64,000 nt of DNA, taken from positions 558,001 to 622,000 of the forward strand of contig CAVQDQ010000003.1 of assembly GCA_963711315.1 (NCBI GenBank), given 5' to 3'. How positions within the stretch are numbered: position 1 is the first letter of the stretch; each line of letters opens with the position of its first letter. The DNA comes from PALSA-612 sp963711315 (GTDB taxonomy: Bacteria; Actinomycetota; Thermoleophilia; Gaiellales; Gaiellaceae). A program made the translations under genes and the position numbers. A model generated the notes under the pieces. That model was not told the origin of the DNA and did not search any database. It worked only from the letters and a program-made list of their open reading frames with translations. This document shows positions 18,342-27,436 of the stretch, one piece after another.

Positions 18342-19949
18342 CTACGGCGCGAAATCCAACGTGGGCGCGACGAGGACGTCCAGCACGAGCGGCTCGTCTC
18401 GTTCCACGAGCGTTGGCACGACCTCGTCGAGCGACGAGATCAGCTCGTCGTGAGTGGTGATCCGCCGAGCGTCACAGCCGAAGCCGCGCGCGATCGTCGC
18501 CAGCTCGACTTCGGCGAACGCGGGCCAGGGACCGGTGCCTCCGTGGCGCTCGACGAGCCGGTCCATGACGGCGTAGCGCTCGTTCGAGAGGACGACGAAG
18601 AATGCGCCGATCCGGTAGTGCGCGGCACTCCATACGACCGGGACGCCGTAGATGGCCGAGCCGTCTCCGACGACGGCCACGACAGGGCGGCGCGGCAAGG
18701 CCATGCGCACTCCGGCGGCCGCCGGCATGGCGAAGCCGAGGCCGCCGTGGGCTGCGCTGAGGTAGCCGAGTGGCTCGCGTGCCGGCAGGCGCGCGTGAAT
18801 GTCGGGGCGGTCGACCGGCGCTTCCTCGACGACGACGGCGTTCCGCGGCAACCGCTCAGCCAGCGCGGCGAGCACGTGGCTCGCCGAGAGCGGATCACCG
18901 GGGTCGGGCGGATCCGGCGGAGGCGGAGGCCGAAACGGCTCCGGTGCCTCAACGTCGCGCGCGGGCACGCGGTCGGCAAGCTCCGCGCACACGGCGGCCG
19001 GCGTAGCGAGCACCGCCAGCTCCGCAGGGCTCCGGTGCAGCTCGTCGGGATCGTCGCCGAGCACCGCGATCCTCGTTCCCGGCGCGGTGAAGCGACCCGG
19101 CACGTACGGCGCCTGACGGAACGCCGGAGCGCCGATTACGAAGATCGCGTCGTACGGCTCCAGCCGCTCGCACAATCTCGCCCTTTCGGCCGGCAGAACT
19201 CCGCGATACAGCCGGTGGTCCTGCGGGAATCCGGCGCGGCCTCCGAACGACTCCTGGAAGACGGGGGCCGCGAGGCGCTCTGCCAACTCGACGAGCGCCG
19301 CCCAGGTCTCCGGGTTGTCGGCGCCCGCACCCACGACCAGCGCTGGTGACTTCGCCTCCGCGAGGAAGCTCGCGAGCGCGTCGACAGCCTCGGGGTCGGC
19401 GGTGGCTCCCCGCAGGACGGGCCCGAACGCGGCCGCCGGCTCGCGCTCCTCGTCGGCAGGCTCATCCCAGTCGTCCATCGGCACGATCACGAGCGCCGGT
19501 CCGCGTTTCGCCTCCGCCGCGTGAAATGCCCGCTCGACCGCGGCCGGAACGTCCTGTGCTCTGGCTGGCTGGTCGACGCTGACGGGATACTCCCCGGCGA
19601 GGCCGGCCAGCTTCCCGGCGAGGAACGGCTCGTAGGCGAGATGGCGACGGTCCTGCTGTCCCACGACGACGACGAGCGGCGCGCGGTTCACACGAGCGGT
19701 CGCGAGGGCGCTGACCCCCGTGCCGAGCCCGGCCGTCGTGTGCAGGAGGACGAGAGCCGGCCGACCACTGCCGATCGCTAGGCCTGAAGCGAGCCCGACC
19801 ACGGCGGCCTCGTGCAGCCCAAGGATGAAACGGATGTCGTCCGGCAGGCCGGCGAGGAAGGGCACCTCCGTCGATCCCGGATTCGCGAACATCGTCGTCA
19901 GCCCGCGCCGGCGGAAGACGTCGAACGTCGCCTCTCGAACGGTGCTCAA
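18342..19949 (-). CDS. mdlC: thiamine-diphosphate-dependent decarboxylase, benzoylformate decarboxylase-like
   Basis: A 535-residue ThDP enzyme. The N-terminal domain has FANPGSTEVPFLAGLPDDI and the catalytic-Glu region ILGLHEAAVVGLASGLAIGS. The middle domain is Rossmann-like, and the C-terminal ThDP/Mg motif is VVAVVGDGSAIYGVPVVWSA...NERYAVMD. The FANPGSTE start and the LHEA pattern are typical of benzoylformate decarboxylases rather than acetolactate synthases. It would convert an aryl 2-oxo acid to an aldehyde. Its start overlaps the MetE-like stop, so the two are co-transcribed; the importer follows 125 bp downstream with its own upstream region. Confidence 0.83.
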   Translation of the reverse strand: MSTVREATFDVFRRRGLTTMFANPGSTEVPFLAGLPDDIRFILGLHEAAVVGLASGLAIGSGRPALVLLHTTAGLGTGVSALATARVNRAPLVVVVGQQDRRHLAYEPFLAGKLAGLAGEYPVSVDQPARAQDVPAAVERAFHAAEAKRGPALVIVPMDDWDEPADEEREPAAAFGPVLRGATADPEAVDALASFLAEAKSPALVVGAGADNPETWAALVELAERLAAPVFQESFGGRAGFPQDHRLYRGVLPAERARLCERLEPYDAIFVIGAPAFRQAPYVPGRFTAPGTRIAVLGDDPDELHRSPAELAVLATPAAVCAELADRVPARDVEAPEPFRPPPPPDPPDPGDPLSASHVLAALAERLPRNAVVVEEAPVDRPDIHARLPAREPLGYLSAAHGGLGFAMPAAAGVRMALPRRPVVAVVGDGSAIYGVPVVWSAAHYRIGAFFVVLSNERYAVMDRLVERHGGTGPWPAFAEVELATIARGFGCDARRITTHDELISSLDEVVPTLVERDEPLVLDVLVAPTLDFAP

Positions 19950-21070
19950 GCGCCCCAGACTTCGTCGGCCACTTCGACGACGAGGCGGAGCTTGGCCGCC
20001 TGTTGCTCGACCGTGAGCTCATTGCCCTCGAACGTGGAGGCGAAGCCGCACTGAGGCGACAGGCAGAGCTGGTCGAGGTCGACGTACGTCGCTGCCTCTT
20101 CGATCCGCCGCTTGAGCTCGTCCTTCGACTCGAGCTCTCCGCGCTTCGTGGTCACGAGCCCGAGCACCGCAACCTTGCTTTTCGGCATGAAGCGCAGCGG
20201 CTCGAAGCCTCCGGAGCGCTCGTCGTCCCACTCGAGGAAGTACCCATCGACCTCGAGCTCGTTGAAGAGGGCCTCGGCGACGAAGTCGTAGCTGCCGGCG
20301 GCCACCCATGACGAGCGGAAGTTCCCGCGGCAGAGATGCGTCGTGACGGCCATCCCGGCCGGCCGGCCCGCGAGCGCTTCGTTCATGTGGCGGATGTACT
20401 CCTCGTGCTGGTGGACCGGGTCGCCCCCGATCGACGCGACGTACTTCCGCTGGTCGGGATCGTTCATGTAGGCGAGACTCGTGTCGTCGAGCTGGAGGTA
20501 CGTGCAGCCGAGCTCACCCAGCCTTCGTACCTCCTCGCGGTAGGCCGCCGTCAGGTCGACCCAGAACGCCCCGAGGTCCGGGTAAACACGGGGATCGATC
20601 GATGCCCGCCCGCCGCGGTAGTGGACCATGCTGGGAGAAGGAATGGTGAGCTTGGGAGTGGCACCGTCCACGGCCTCTCGCAGGAAAGCGAAGTCGTCGC
20701 CGAAGATCGTGTGCGGAAGCCCGAGCTTGCCCTCGACATGCATGCCGGAGAACACCGCCTCGAGGTCGCCCTCGCTCGAGTGGAACTCGACCGTCAGACG
20801 TTCCTCCGGATGCCGCACGACGCCGCCCAGCTGGTAGATGAAGTCCATGTGCCAGGAGGCTCGGCGGAACTCGCCGTCCGTGGCCACGCTCAGCCCGACG
20901 TCCTCCTGCATCTTCACGGCCTCGCGGACCGCCTCGTCCTCGGTCGCACGTAGACCGTCGCCGTCGATGCGCCCCTCGGCGTGGTCCTCGCGTGCCTGAA
21001 GCAGCGCCGGCGGGCGGAGCAGGCTCCCCACGTGGTCGGCGCGGAACGGCGGTTTCGTGCGGTGGGCCAT
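19946..21070 (-). CDS. cobalamin-independent methionine synthase-like protein (MetE C-domain/YxjG type)
   Basis: A 374-residue single-domain member of the MetE C-terminal family. The start is FRADHVGSLLRPPALLQARE, with DGEFRRASWHMDFIYQLGG, a zinc-type HLCRGNF with a later Cys in CLSPQCGFAS, and YLQLDDTSLAYM. Full-length MetE has about 750 residues; this half-length group (YxjG/YxjH, COG0620) often acts on other methylated or C-S substrates. It is first in the leftward pair with the decarboxylase. A TATACA box sits 9 nt before the ATG. True methionine synthase activity is uncertain. Confidence 0.82.
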   Translation of the reverse strand: MAHRTKPPFRADHVGSLLRPPALLQAREDHAEGRIDGDGLRATEDEAVREAVKMQEDVGLSVATDGEFRRASWHMDFIYQLGGVVRHPEERLTVEFHSSEGDLEAVFSGMHVEGKLGLPHTIFGDDFAFLREAVDGATPKLTIPSPSMVHYRGGRASIDPRVYPDLGAFWVDLTAAYREEVRRLGELGCTYLQLDDTSLAYMNDPDQRKYVASIGGDPVHQHEEYIRHMNEALAGRPAGMAVTTHLCRGNFRSSWVAAGSYDFVAEALFNELEVDGYFLEWDDERSGGFEPLRFMPKSKVAVLGLVTTKRGELESKDELKRRIEEAATYVDLDQLCLSPQCGFASTFEGNELTVEQQAAKLRLVVEVADEVWGA

Positions 21071-21121
21071 GCGCAGCCGTGTATAGCACGGGCACGACCG
21101 AGGCTTGGAAGCTGAGGTGAA

Positions 21122-22471
21122 ATGATCGACGACATGACCGGTCCGGCCGAGCTAGGAGTACTGGAAGCAGCCGCGGCGCTCGAAGCACGCACGCTTTCCT
21201 CTCGCGAGCTGGTCGCTGCGTGCCTCTCTCGTATCCACGAGCGGGACGGCGTACACAGCCACGACGGCGACCCCGACTCGATCAACGCCTGGGCGCGCGT
21301 CTACGAGGAGGATGCGCTCGCTGCGGCTTCGACCGCAGACCAGCGGCTCGCCGCCGGTGGCGCGCCAAGGCTCTGCGGTGTCCCGATCGGGCTGAAGGAC
21401 CTGTACGCCGTCGCCGGCAAACCGCTGACCGCGTCGAGCGGCGTGCTCGACGAAGTGCCTGAGCGCGACTGTGACGCGTGGGCGCGGCTCTCCGCCGAGG
21501 GGATGGTGCTGCTCGGCCATCTGCACACGCACGAGTTCGCCTGCGGCGGGACGACCGACCAGGTCGGCAACCCGTGGGCGCTCGAGCGCTCGGCGGGCGG
21601 CTCCAGCGGCGGTTCGGCCGCTGCGCTCGCGTCCGGCCAGGTCGCGGCGGCAACCGGCACCGACACCGCCGGCTCCCTCCGCATCCCCTCGGCGGAGTGC
21701 GGAACGTCGACGATCAAGCCGACCCGCGGTCTCGTCCCAATGCGCGGCATCGTCCCGCTCTCGCCGACGTTCGACCATGCCGGGCCGATGGCCCGCAGCG
21801 TGCGCGATTGCGAGCCGCTGCTCGCGGTGCTCGCCGGTGTCGATCCGCCTCGCGAGCGCGGCGTCTTGCGCCGCTACGCCCTCTCTCCACGGATCGCAGA
21901 GCTCGACCCGGACGTCGCCGACGGGTTCGACCGTGCGCTCCAGGCCCTTCCGGGTGAGCTCGTCGAGCCACCGGCTCCGGCGGCCCGCCTGGACGTGGTC
22001 GAAGAGTTCTTCGACCTCGTGCTGACGGAGATGCTCCCCTACCACCGCCGCTTCGAGCACCTCCGTGAGGCGTATCGCTTATCGAATCGCGCCCGCCTCG
22101 AGCACGCAGAGCAGCGGGCGATGACCGCGGAGGAATACATCGCCGGCCAGAGCGGTCGAGCCGAGGACACTGCCGCCTGGCTCGACTGGCTCACAGAGCA
22201 CCGGATCGACGTCGTCGTCGAGCCGACGATCCCGATAGTTGCGCCCCTCCGCGGCCGCGGCTACGAGGAGCCGTTCGGCGATCTCGACGACCTCTCGCTG
22301 ACCCACTACTGGGACTGGACGGGGTTCCCGGTGGTCTCGCTCCCCACCGGCGTCGGCGGCCGGAGCGGCCTACCGACGAGCGTGTCCCTGATCGGCCGCC
22401 CGTGCGCGGAGTGGGATCTCCTCTCGTGGGGCGCGGCCCTCCAGGACGAACTGGGTACGGTGTCGCCGTGA
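21122..22471 (+). CDS. amidase (amidase-signature family)
   Basis: A 449-residue amidase. The catalytic Lys is in GLKDLYAVAGKPLTASSGVL. The Gly/Ser-rich signature GGSSGGSAAALASGQ supplies the cis-Ser, and TDTAGSLRIPSAECGTS the nucleophilic-Ser region. The later HAGPMARSVRDCEPL block (preceded by PTFD) is typical. It hydrolyses a carboxamide to acid and ammonia in the cytoplasm; the substrate is unknown. The start ATG follows a GAGGTG ribosome site, and a second ATG lies 12 nt further in. The stop overlaps the GTG of the amidohydrolase, so both act together. Confidence 0.88.
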   Translation: MIDDMTGPAELGVLEAAAALEARTLSSRELVAACLSRIHERDGVHSHDGDPDSINAWARVYEEDALAAASTADQRLAAGGAPRLCGVPIGLKDLYAVAGKPLTASSGVLDEVPERDCDAWARLSAEGMVLLGHLHTHEFACGGTTDQVGNPWALERSAGGSSGGSAAALASGQVAAATGTDTAGSLRIPSAECGTSTIKPTRGLVPMRGIVPLSPTFDHAGPMARSVRDCEPLLAVLAGVDPPRERGVLRRYALSPRIAELDPDVADGFDRALQALPGELVEPPAPAARLDVVEEFFDLVLTEMLPYHRRFEHLREAYRLSNRARLEHAEQRAMTAEEYIAGQSGRAEDTAAWLDWLTEHRIDVVVEPTIPIVAPLRGRGYEEPFGDLDDLSLTHYWDWTGFPVVSLPTGVGGRSGLPTSVSLIGRPCAEWDLLSWGAALQDELGTVSP

Positions 22472-23331
22472 TCGACCTCGACGCCATAGACGCCATCGAC
22501 GTGCACGTCCACACGGAGCTGTCCCGAGCCGGCGCCGACCCGATGCCGCCCGCGCTGCGCGAGGCCGCACGGAGCTACTTCCGCAGCGACCAGGCCCTCC
22601 CTACCGTCGACGACGTCGCGGAGTACTACCGCGAGCGGCGCATGGCCGCGGTCGTGTTCACCGTCGACTGGGAGGCGCATAGCGGCATTCCGCCGATTCC
22701 GAACGAGGAGATCGCGGAGGCAGCCGCCGCGAACGCTGATGTGCTCATCGCGTTTGCAAGTGTCGACCCGGGGCGGCCGGACGCCGTCGCGCGTGCCCGG
22801 CGCCTGATCGCCGACCACGGAGTCAAGGGGTTCAAGTTCCATCCCAACCTCCAGGCCTTCCACCCCAACGACCCGAGCGCCTACCCCCTGTACGAGGTTA
22901 TCGCCGAGGCGGGACTACCGGCGCTCTTCCACACCGGCCACAGTGGCATCGGCACAGGCCTCAAGGGAGGCGGCGGCTTCCGCCTGAAGTACTCGAACCC
23001 GATGGCGCTCGACGACGTCGCGGCCGACTTCCCTGAGCTGCAGATCGTCCTGGCGCACCCGTCCTTCCCCTGGCAGGACGAGGCGATCTCGATCTGCCTG
23101 CACAAGGCGAACGTCTGGATCGACCTCTCCGGCTGGTCGCCGAAGTACTTCCCGCCGCAGCTCATCCAGTACGCCAACACCCAGCTCAAGACGAAGGTGC
23201 TCTTCGGCTCCGACTTCCCGCTGATCACTCCCGACCGCTGGCTCGCGGACTTCGAGCAGGCTGCCTTCAAGGACGACGTGCGGCCTCTGGTGTTGAAGGA
23301 GAACGCTGCCCGGCTGCTCGGCCTGACCTGA
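22468..23331 (+). CDS. amidohydrolase family 2 (ACMSD-like TIM-barrel metal hydrolase/decarboxylase)
   Basis: A 287-residue amidohydrolase-2 enzyme. The metal motif HxH is in IDVHVHTE, followed by GVKGFKFHPNLQAFHPND, a metal-ligand His in LFHTGHSG, IVLAHPSFPWQDEAI and the C-terminal Asp in VLFGSDFPLITPDRWL. The GTG start at 22468 overlaps the amidase stop and begins MIDLDAIDAIDVHVH; upstream residues lie inside the amidase. Family members hydrolyse or decarboxylate ring-cleavage products and lactones. The 3' end overlaps the convergent YjbR-like gene by 65 bp. Confidence 0.85.
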   Translation: MIDLDAIDAIDVHVHTELSRAGADPMPPALREAARSYFRSDQALPTVDDVAEYYRERRMAAVVFTVDWEAHSGIPPIPNEEIAEAAAANADVLIAFASVDPGRPDAVARARRLIADHGVKGFKFHPNLQAFHPNDPSAYPLYEVIAEAGLPALFHTGHSGIGTGLKGGGGFRLKYSNPMALDDVAADFPELQIVLAHPSFPWQDEAISICLHKANVWIDLSGWSPKYFPPQLIQYANTQLKTKVLFGSDFPLITPDRWLADFEQAAFKDDVRPLVLKENAARLLGLT

Positions 23332-23668
23332 ACGCAAGGTACTCCTCGATCACGCTCTTGGGCACGGTGAAGGCCCAGGCATCCTCGACGAGCTCGTACA
23401 TCTCGTCGACGTCGATCGCGTCGAGCCGGACGTGAACCCAGTGGTAGCGCATGTCGGATTGACGCGGTAGAGAGAACTTCTCGGGCTCGGACTCGATGAG
23501 AGCTTCGCGCAGCTCCTTGGGGAACGCGAAGCCCATCGTCGAGCCGTCCCGTGACAGGGCCAGATAGACGATCCGCCCGATGCGGAACTTCACCTGGCCG
23601 CGCACGAGCCCCTCGTTCGTCCGAGGAAGCGTGCGCGCGAAGGCGCAGACGTCGTCGGCCGTCACCAT
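23267..23668 (-). CDS. MmcQ/YjbR-family DNA-binding protein
   Basis: A 133-residue single-domain MmcQ/YjbR protein (CyaY-like fold). It starts MVTADDVCAFARTLPRTNEG and has VKFRIGRIVYLALSRDG, LIESEPEKFSLPRQ and YHWVHVRLDAIDVDEMYELV. The role is unknown; members are small putative DNA- or ligand-binding proteins. The ATG at 23668 was chosen on family length. The gene is antisense to the last 65 bp of the amidohydrolase. Confidence 0.8.
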   Translation of the reverse strand: MVTADDVCAFARTLPRTNEGLVRGQVKFRIGRIVYLALSRDGSTMGFAFPKELREALIESEPEKFSLPRQSDMRYHWVHVRLDAIDVDEMYELVEDAWAFTVPKSVIEEYLAFRSGRAAGQRSPSTPEAARRP

Positions 23669-23704
23669 CGCTCCGCCCCTCAGGATAGGCCGCCGACCCA
23701 GCCT

Positions 23705-23710
23705 TAGGAT
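23705..23710 (+). promoter_or_regulatory. -10 box (TAGGAT) for the phosphotriesterase-like gene
   Basis: TAGGAT ends 6 nt before the GTG at 23717, supporting that start and a leaderless transcript. Confidence 0.5.
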
Positions 23711-23716
23711 TGCCGG

Positions 23717-24661
23717 GTGAGCACGGTCGAGACGGTGCGCGGACCGGTCGATGTCTCGGCGCTGGGCCGGACGCTGATGCACGAGCACGTGTTCGTCCTC
23801 CAGCCGGAAGCACTCCAGAACTTCGGGCACGTGTGGGGCGAGTACTGGGACGAGGACGTACGTGTCGCGGATGCGGTCGAGAAGCTGCGCGCCGTCCGCG
23901 CCGCCGGCATCGAGACGATCGTCGACGCGACGGCCTACGGCCTGGGTCGCCACATCCCGCGGCTACAGCGCATCAATGGCGAGGTCAACCTCATAGTCGC
24001 CACCGGTGTGTACGCGTTTCTCGAGCTACCGAACTTCCTCGCCTACCGCAGCGTGGACGCGATCGCCGAGCTGTTCGTGCGAGAGATCCGTGACGGGATC
24101 GACGACACCGGCGTCAAGGCCGCCTTCCTCAAGTGCGCCGTCGAGCGTCACGGAATCGTCGGGGACATCCCGCGCGTCCTGACGGCGGTGGCGGCAGCGG
24201 CGATCGAGACGGGCGTGCCGGTGATGGTGCACACGAACGCGGCAGCGGGCACGGGCCTGCTGGCGCTCGAGGCATTGACCGACGCGGGCGTCGATCCGAC
24301 GCGCATCGTGATCGCCCATGCCGGTGACAGCAACGACCTCTCCTACCTCCGCGCGATCGCCGACACCGGCGCCTGGCTCGGCTGCGACCGTTTCAACATC
24401 GAGCACTTCAACCCGGACGAGCGGCGTATCGAGACGCTGCTCGCATTGCTGGCTGAGGGGTACGGCGACCGTGTCCACCTCTCCCACGACGCCGCCTGCT
24501 TCATCGACTTCATGGTCGGCGACCCGGCGTTCGCCAACGAGAAGCCGAGCTACCTTCACATCTCGACCAAGGTCTTGCCGCTCCTGCGGAGCGCTGGAGT
24601 CACGGACGACCAGATCGACGAGCTGATGATCGGGAACCCGCGCCGGTTCTTCGAGCGCTAG
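23717..24661 (+). CDS. phosphotriesterase-family metal hydrolase (PLL/lactonase-like)
   Basis: A 314-residue TIM-barrel amidohydrolase. The metal HxH is His22/His24 in LMHEHVFVL, the bridging Lys region is GVKAAFLKCA, the metal-ligand His residues lie in MVHTNAAAGTG and VIAHAGDSND, and the C-terminal Asp in VHLSHDAACFIDF. Phosphotriesterase-like proteins hydrolyse phosphotriesters or, more often, lactones. The context of amidase and ACMSD-like hydrolase fits a catabolic lactonase. The GTG start is supported by the -10 box at 23705. It is convergent with the OLD-like gene, 5 bp apart. Confidence 0.87.
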   Translation: MSTVETVRGPVDVSALGRTLMHEHVFVLQPEALQNFGHVWGEYWDEDVRVADAVEKLRAVRAAGIETIVDATAYGLGRHIPRLQRINGEVNLIVATGVYAFLELPNFLAYRSVDAIAELFVREIRDGIDDTGVKAAFLKCAVERHGIVGDIPRVLTAVAAAAIETGVPVMVHTNAAAGTGLLALEALTDAGVDPTRIVIAHAGDSNDLSYLRAIADTGAWLGCDRFNIEHFNPDERRIETLLALLAEGYGDRVHLSHDAACFIDFMVGDPAFANEKPSYLHISTKVLPLLRSAGVTDDQIDELMIGNPRRFFER

Positions 24662-24666
24662 CTGGC

Positions 24667-25830
24667 TCAGCTGTAGGTCGGTTTGTGCGGGCGCGCGAGG
24701 TCGAGCGCAAGCTGCACCGCGCGCACGAGGGGCTCGGGCAGTTCGTCGAGGGGCGCCTGCGCCAGGTGGAACCACGCACGCTCGGGCTTGGGTCCCCTTC
24801 CGTGAAATCCGGCGACTCCCTCGAAGTCCGGCTCGAGCACGATGGTTCGCCGCGCGCCGGCCAGCCGACGGATGAGCGCATTGAGCGCCAGGTTGTCTTC
24901 CAGCGGCTCGCGATCGGGCCGGAGATCGCTGTCGTGGACGACCACGAACGGAATCCGTGCTCGTCGACAGATCTCGATGAACAGCGGCATATTCGCCTTG
25001 CCACCGCACTCGACGATCGAGATCTGCTCACCGTCGGGATCGTGGCCGAGCGCTTGGAAGACGAACGGCAGGGTGATCTTCTCGGTCATGCCTTCGACGA
25101 GGATCGCCGCCCGCGAGAGGAAGAGCTCGGAGCGCTCCGCGTCGAACTCGCACATGACCCGAAACGCGTCGTCGACGTGAATCGGGCGCAACCGCTCAAC
25201 CGCAGTCACGCCAACTTCGTCGCGGGTGACGAGGTTGACCTCCTCGAGCGCCGCGAGGCTGAGCAGGCCCGGCGCGTGCGTGGTGAAGAAGATCTGATTG
25301 CCGCCCTCTGCGAGCCGCCGGATGAGCCGGCGTAGATACCGGTGCGCGTGCGGTGCGAGAAACAGCTCCGGTTCCTCGATTGCGAAGACGACGCCCGAGG
25401 ACTCGGCCGCGCAGGCGTCGAGCCCGCGGATGAGGGCAACGCGAGGCGCCGGCGCGCGGGCGAGCGCCTCCTGGATCGCGCCGTGAACAGCCTCCGCGGA
25501 CGGAGAGTCGGCCGAGCCCGACACGAGGTCACCCCCGCGAAGGGTGGTTGGAAAGTGGACGATCGGCGGCGCTCCGGAGCGGTCGTCGAGCGAGATCGTG
25601 CGACCGTCCTCGAGCGTCGCCTCGATCGAGAGCCCGCGTCGACCGAACGTTACGTCGGCCGTCGAGACGTCGAAGCTCGCGTCGAGAAGCGCACGTATGG
25701 CCAGGAGTACGTTGGACTTTCCGGCCCCCGGCTCGCCGATGAACGCGCAGATCGGTCCCGGCCGGAGCTCGAGTCGGCGCGCGCTGCGGAAGTTGACCAC
25801 GCGAATCTCGCTGAGCAGCGCACCAGGCAC
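24667..25830 (-). CDS. OLD-family AAA ATPase with TOPRIM nuclease domain
   Basis: A 387-residue protein. The ABC-type Walker A GEPGAGKS is at residues 32-39, Walker B VVFAIEEPELFL about 147-158, and the H-loop FFTTHAPGLL about 181-190. A TOPRIM domain follows (AAILVEGMTEKITLPF with Glu246; VVHDSDLRPD about 298-305). This is the overcoming-lysogenisation-defect arrangement: an ATPase head fused to a metal-dependent nuclease. Some relatives are phage-defence nucleases (with helicases in Gabija); class 1 OLD proteins stand alone. No UvrD-type partner is adjacent, so a solo DNA-processing or defence role is most likely. The coiled-coil insertion looks short. The GTG start has a TAGGTT box 9 nt upstream. 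Confidence 0.8.
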   Translation of the reverse strand: MPGALLSEIRVVNFRSARRLELRPGPICAFIGEPGAGKSNVLLAIRALLDASFDVSTADVTFGRRGLSIEATLEDGRTISLDDRSGAPPIVHFPTTLRGGDLVSGSADSPSAEAVHGAIQEALARAPAPRVALIRGLDACAAESSGVVFAIEEPELFLAPHAHRYLRRLIRRLAEGGNQIFFTTHAPGLLSLAALEEVNLVTRDEVGVTAVERLRPIHVDDAFRVMCEFDAERSELFLSRAAILVEGMTEKITLPFVFQALGHDPDGEQISIVECGGKANMPLFIEICRRARIPFVVVHDSDLRPDREPLEDNLALNALIRRLAGARRTIVLEPDFEGVAGFHGRGPKPERAWFHLAQAPLDELPEPLVRAVQLALDLARPHKPTYS

Positions 25831-25887
25831 AGCGGGCCCAACCTATCCGGCAAGCCCCGGGTCGTGCGGGATAACGTCGGAGTGGCT

Positions 25888-27378
25888 ATGACCGAGCATG
25901 CGGTGGTGATCGCCGGAGGAGGTCCGACAGGGCTGATGCTGGCGGGCGAGTTGGCGCTGGCGGGGGTCGACGTTGCCATCGTCGAGCGGCGCGCCGGCCA
26001 GGACCTCCCCGGCTCGCGCGCAGGTGGTCTGCACTCCCGCACGATCGAGATTCTCGATCAGCGTGGAATCGCCGATCGGTTCCTTTCGGAGGGGCAGGTG
26101 GCTCAGGTCGCGGGGTTCGCCTGGAACCCGTTGGACATCAGCGACTTTCCCACCCGGCACAACTACGGGCTCGGGCTGTGGCAGAACCACATCGAGCGAA
26201 TACTGGCCGACTGGGTCGCCGAGCTCGCGGTACCGATCCATCGCGGACGTGAGGTGACAGGCATCGCGCAGGACGACACCGGCGTCGGCGTCGAGGTGTC
26301 CGCCGGCCAGTCGCTGCGGGCGGAGTATCTCGTCGGGTGCGACGGGGGCCGCAGTCTGATCCGTAAAGCGGCCGGCATCGAGTTCCCCGGGTGGGAACCG
26401 ACGACGAGCCTCCTGATCGCCGAGGTCGAGATCGCCGACGAGCCGGAATGGGGCACCCGCCGCGACCCCCTCGGCGTCCACGCGTTCGGTCGGCTGGAGT
26501 ACGAGATCCGCGACGGCGAGGTGGTCTTCATGGACCGGGGCCTGGTGCGGGTCATGGTGACCGAACAGCACATCGGACAAACCAGCGAGCCCACCCTGCG
26601 CGATCTCAGCCGGGCGCTTGTCGCCGTCTACGGGACGGATTACGGGATCCACAGTCCCACCTCGATCTCCCGGTTCACAGACATGACCCGTCAGGCGGCG
26701 TCCTACCGGAAGGAACGCGTGCTGCTTGCGGGCGACGCGGCGCACGTGCACTCCCCGGTGGGTGGACAGGGCCTCAACACCGGTGTGCAGGATGCGGTGA
26801 ATCTGGGATGGAAGCTGGCCCAGGTGGTCAACCGGACGTCCCCGGAAAGCCTCCTGGATACCTACCACGCCGAGCGGCACCCGGTGGCTGCCCGCGTACT
26901 GCGCAACACGATGGCGCAGACCGTGCTCCTTCGCGGCGACGACCGTACCGACGCCTTGCGCGAGATCATTTCCGAGCTGCTGAGCATGGACGAGCCGCGC
27001 AAGCGACTCGCCGCGGAGATGTCCGGTCTGGGCATTCATTACGACCTCGGCGAAGGGCACCCGCTGCTCGGGCGCCGCATGCCCGATCTCGACCTCGTCA
27101 CCGCCAATGGCACGACGCGACTCTTCACCCTGCTCCACAACGCCCAAGCGGTCCAGCTGAACCTCGGCAAGCCCTGGGCTTGTGATACCTCGCCATGGGC
27201 AGACCGAGTGTTGGCGATCGACGCCGAATATCACGGCAATTGGGAGCTTCCGGTCCTGGGGCACGTAGCCGCCCCCGCCGCTGTTCTGATCCGACCCGAT
27301 GGATACGTCGCCTGGGTAGGGGACGGAACAGACACCGGATTGCGCGACGCGCTGACTACGTGGTTCGGCTCACGATGA
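25888..27378 (+). CDS. FAD-dependent aromatic monooxygenase (PHBH fold; rifampicin monooxygenase-like)
   Basis: A 496-residue group A flavoprotein monooxygenase. The FAD motif GGGPTGLMLAGELALAG is near residue 9, the DG motif is YLVGCDGGRSLIRKAAG, and the GD motif is LLAGDAAHVHSPVGGQGLNT. The C-terminal ~130 residues are thioredoxin-like, as in phenol hydroxylase- and Rox-type enzymes. It uses NAD(P)H and O2 to hydroxylate an aromatic ring; rifamycin inactivation is one possibility from overall resemblance, but the substrate is not determined. The ATG at 25888 gives the normal N-terminus MTEHAVVIAGGG; an in-frame GTG lies 6 nt earlier. Confidence 0.85.
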   Translation: MTEHAVVIAGGGPTGLMLAGELALAGVDVAIVERRAGQDLPGSRAGGLHSRTIEILDQRGIADRFLSEGQVAQVAGFAWNPLDISDFPTRHNYGLGLWQNHIERILADWVAELAVPIHRGREVTGIAQDDTGVGVEVSAGQSLRAEYLVGCDGGRSLIRKAAGIEFPGWEPTTSLLIAEVEIADEPEWGTRRDPLGVHAFGRLEYEIRDGEVVFMDRGLVRVMVTEQHIGQTSEPTLRDLSRALVAVYGTDYGIHSPTSISRFTDMTRQAASYRKERVLLAGDAAHVHSPVGGQGLNTGVQDAVNLGWKLAQVVNRTSPESLLDTYHAERHPVAARVLRNTMAQTVLLRGDDRTDALREIISELLSMDEPRKRLAAEMSGLGIHYDLGEGHPLLGRRMPDLDLVTANGTTRLFTLLHNAQAVQLNLGKPWACDTSPWADRVLAIDAEYHGNWELPVLGHVAAPAAVLIRPDGYVAWVGDGTDTGLRDALTTWFGSR

Positions 27379-27436
27379 CGTCCCCCCTCGTCTCCGGGGT
27401 GCGATGTTCCCGTCCTGCCGGCGTTGCGGAAGGGGG

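Noticed and set aside
24660..24672. Hairpin AGCTG-GCT-CAGCT between the phosphotriesterase-like and OLD-like genes
   Set aside because: The stem is only 5 bp with a 3-nt loop and overlaps the stop codon; too weak to call a terminator.
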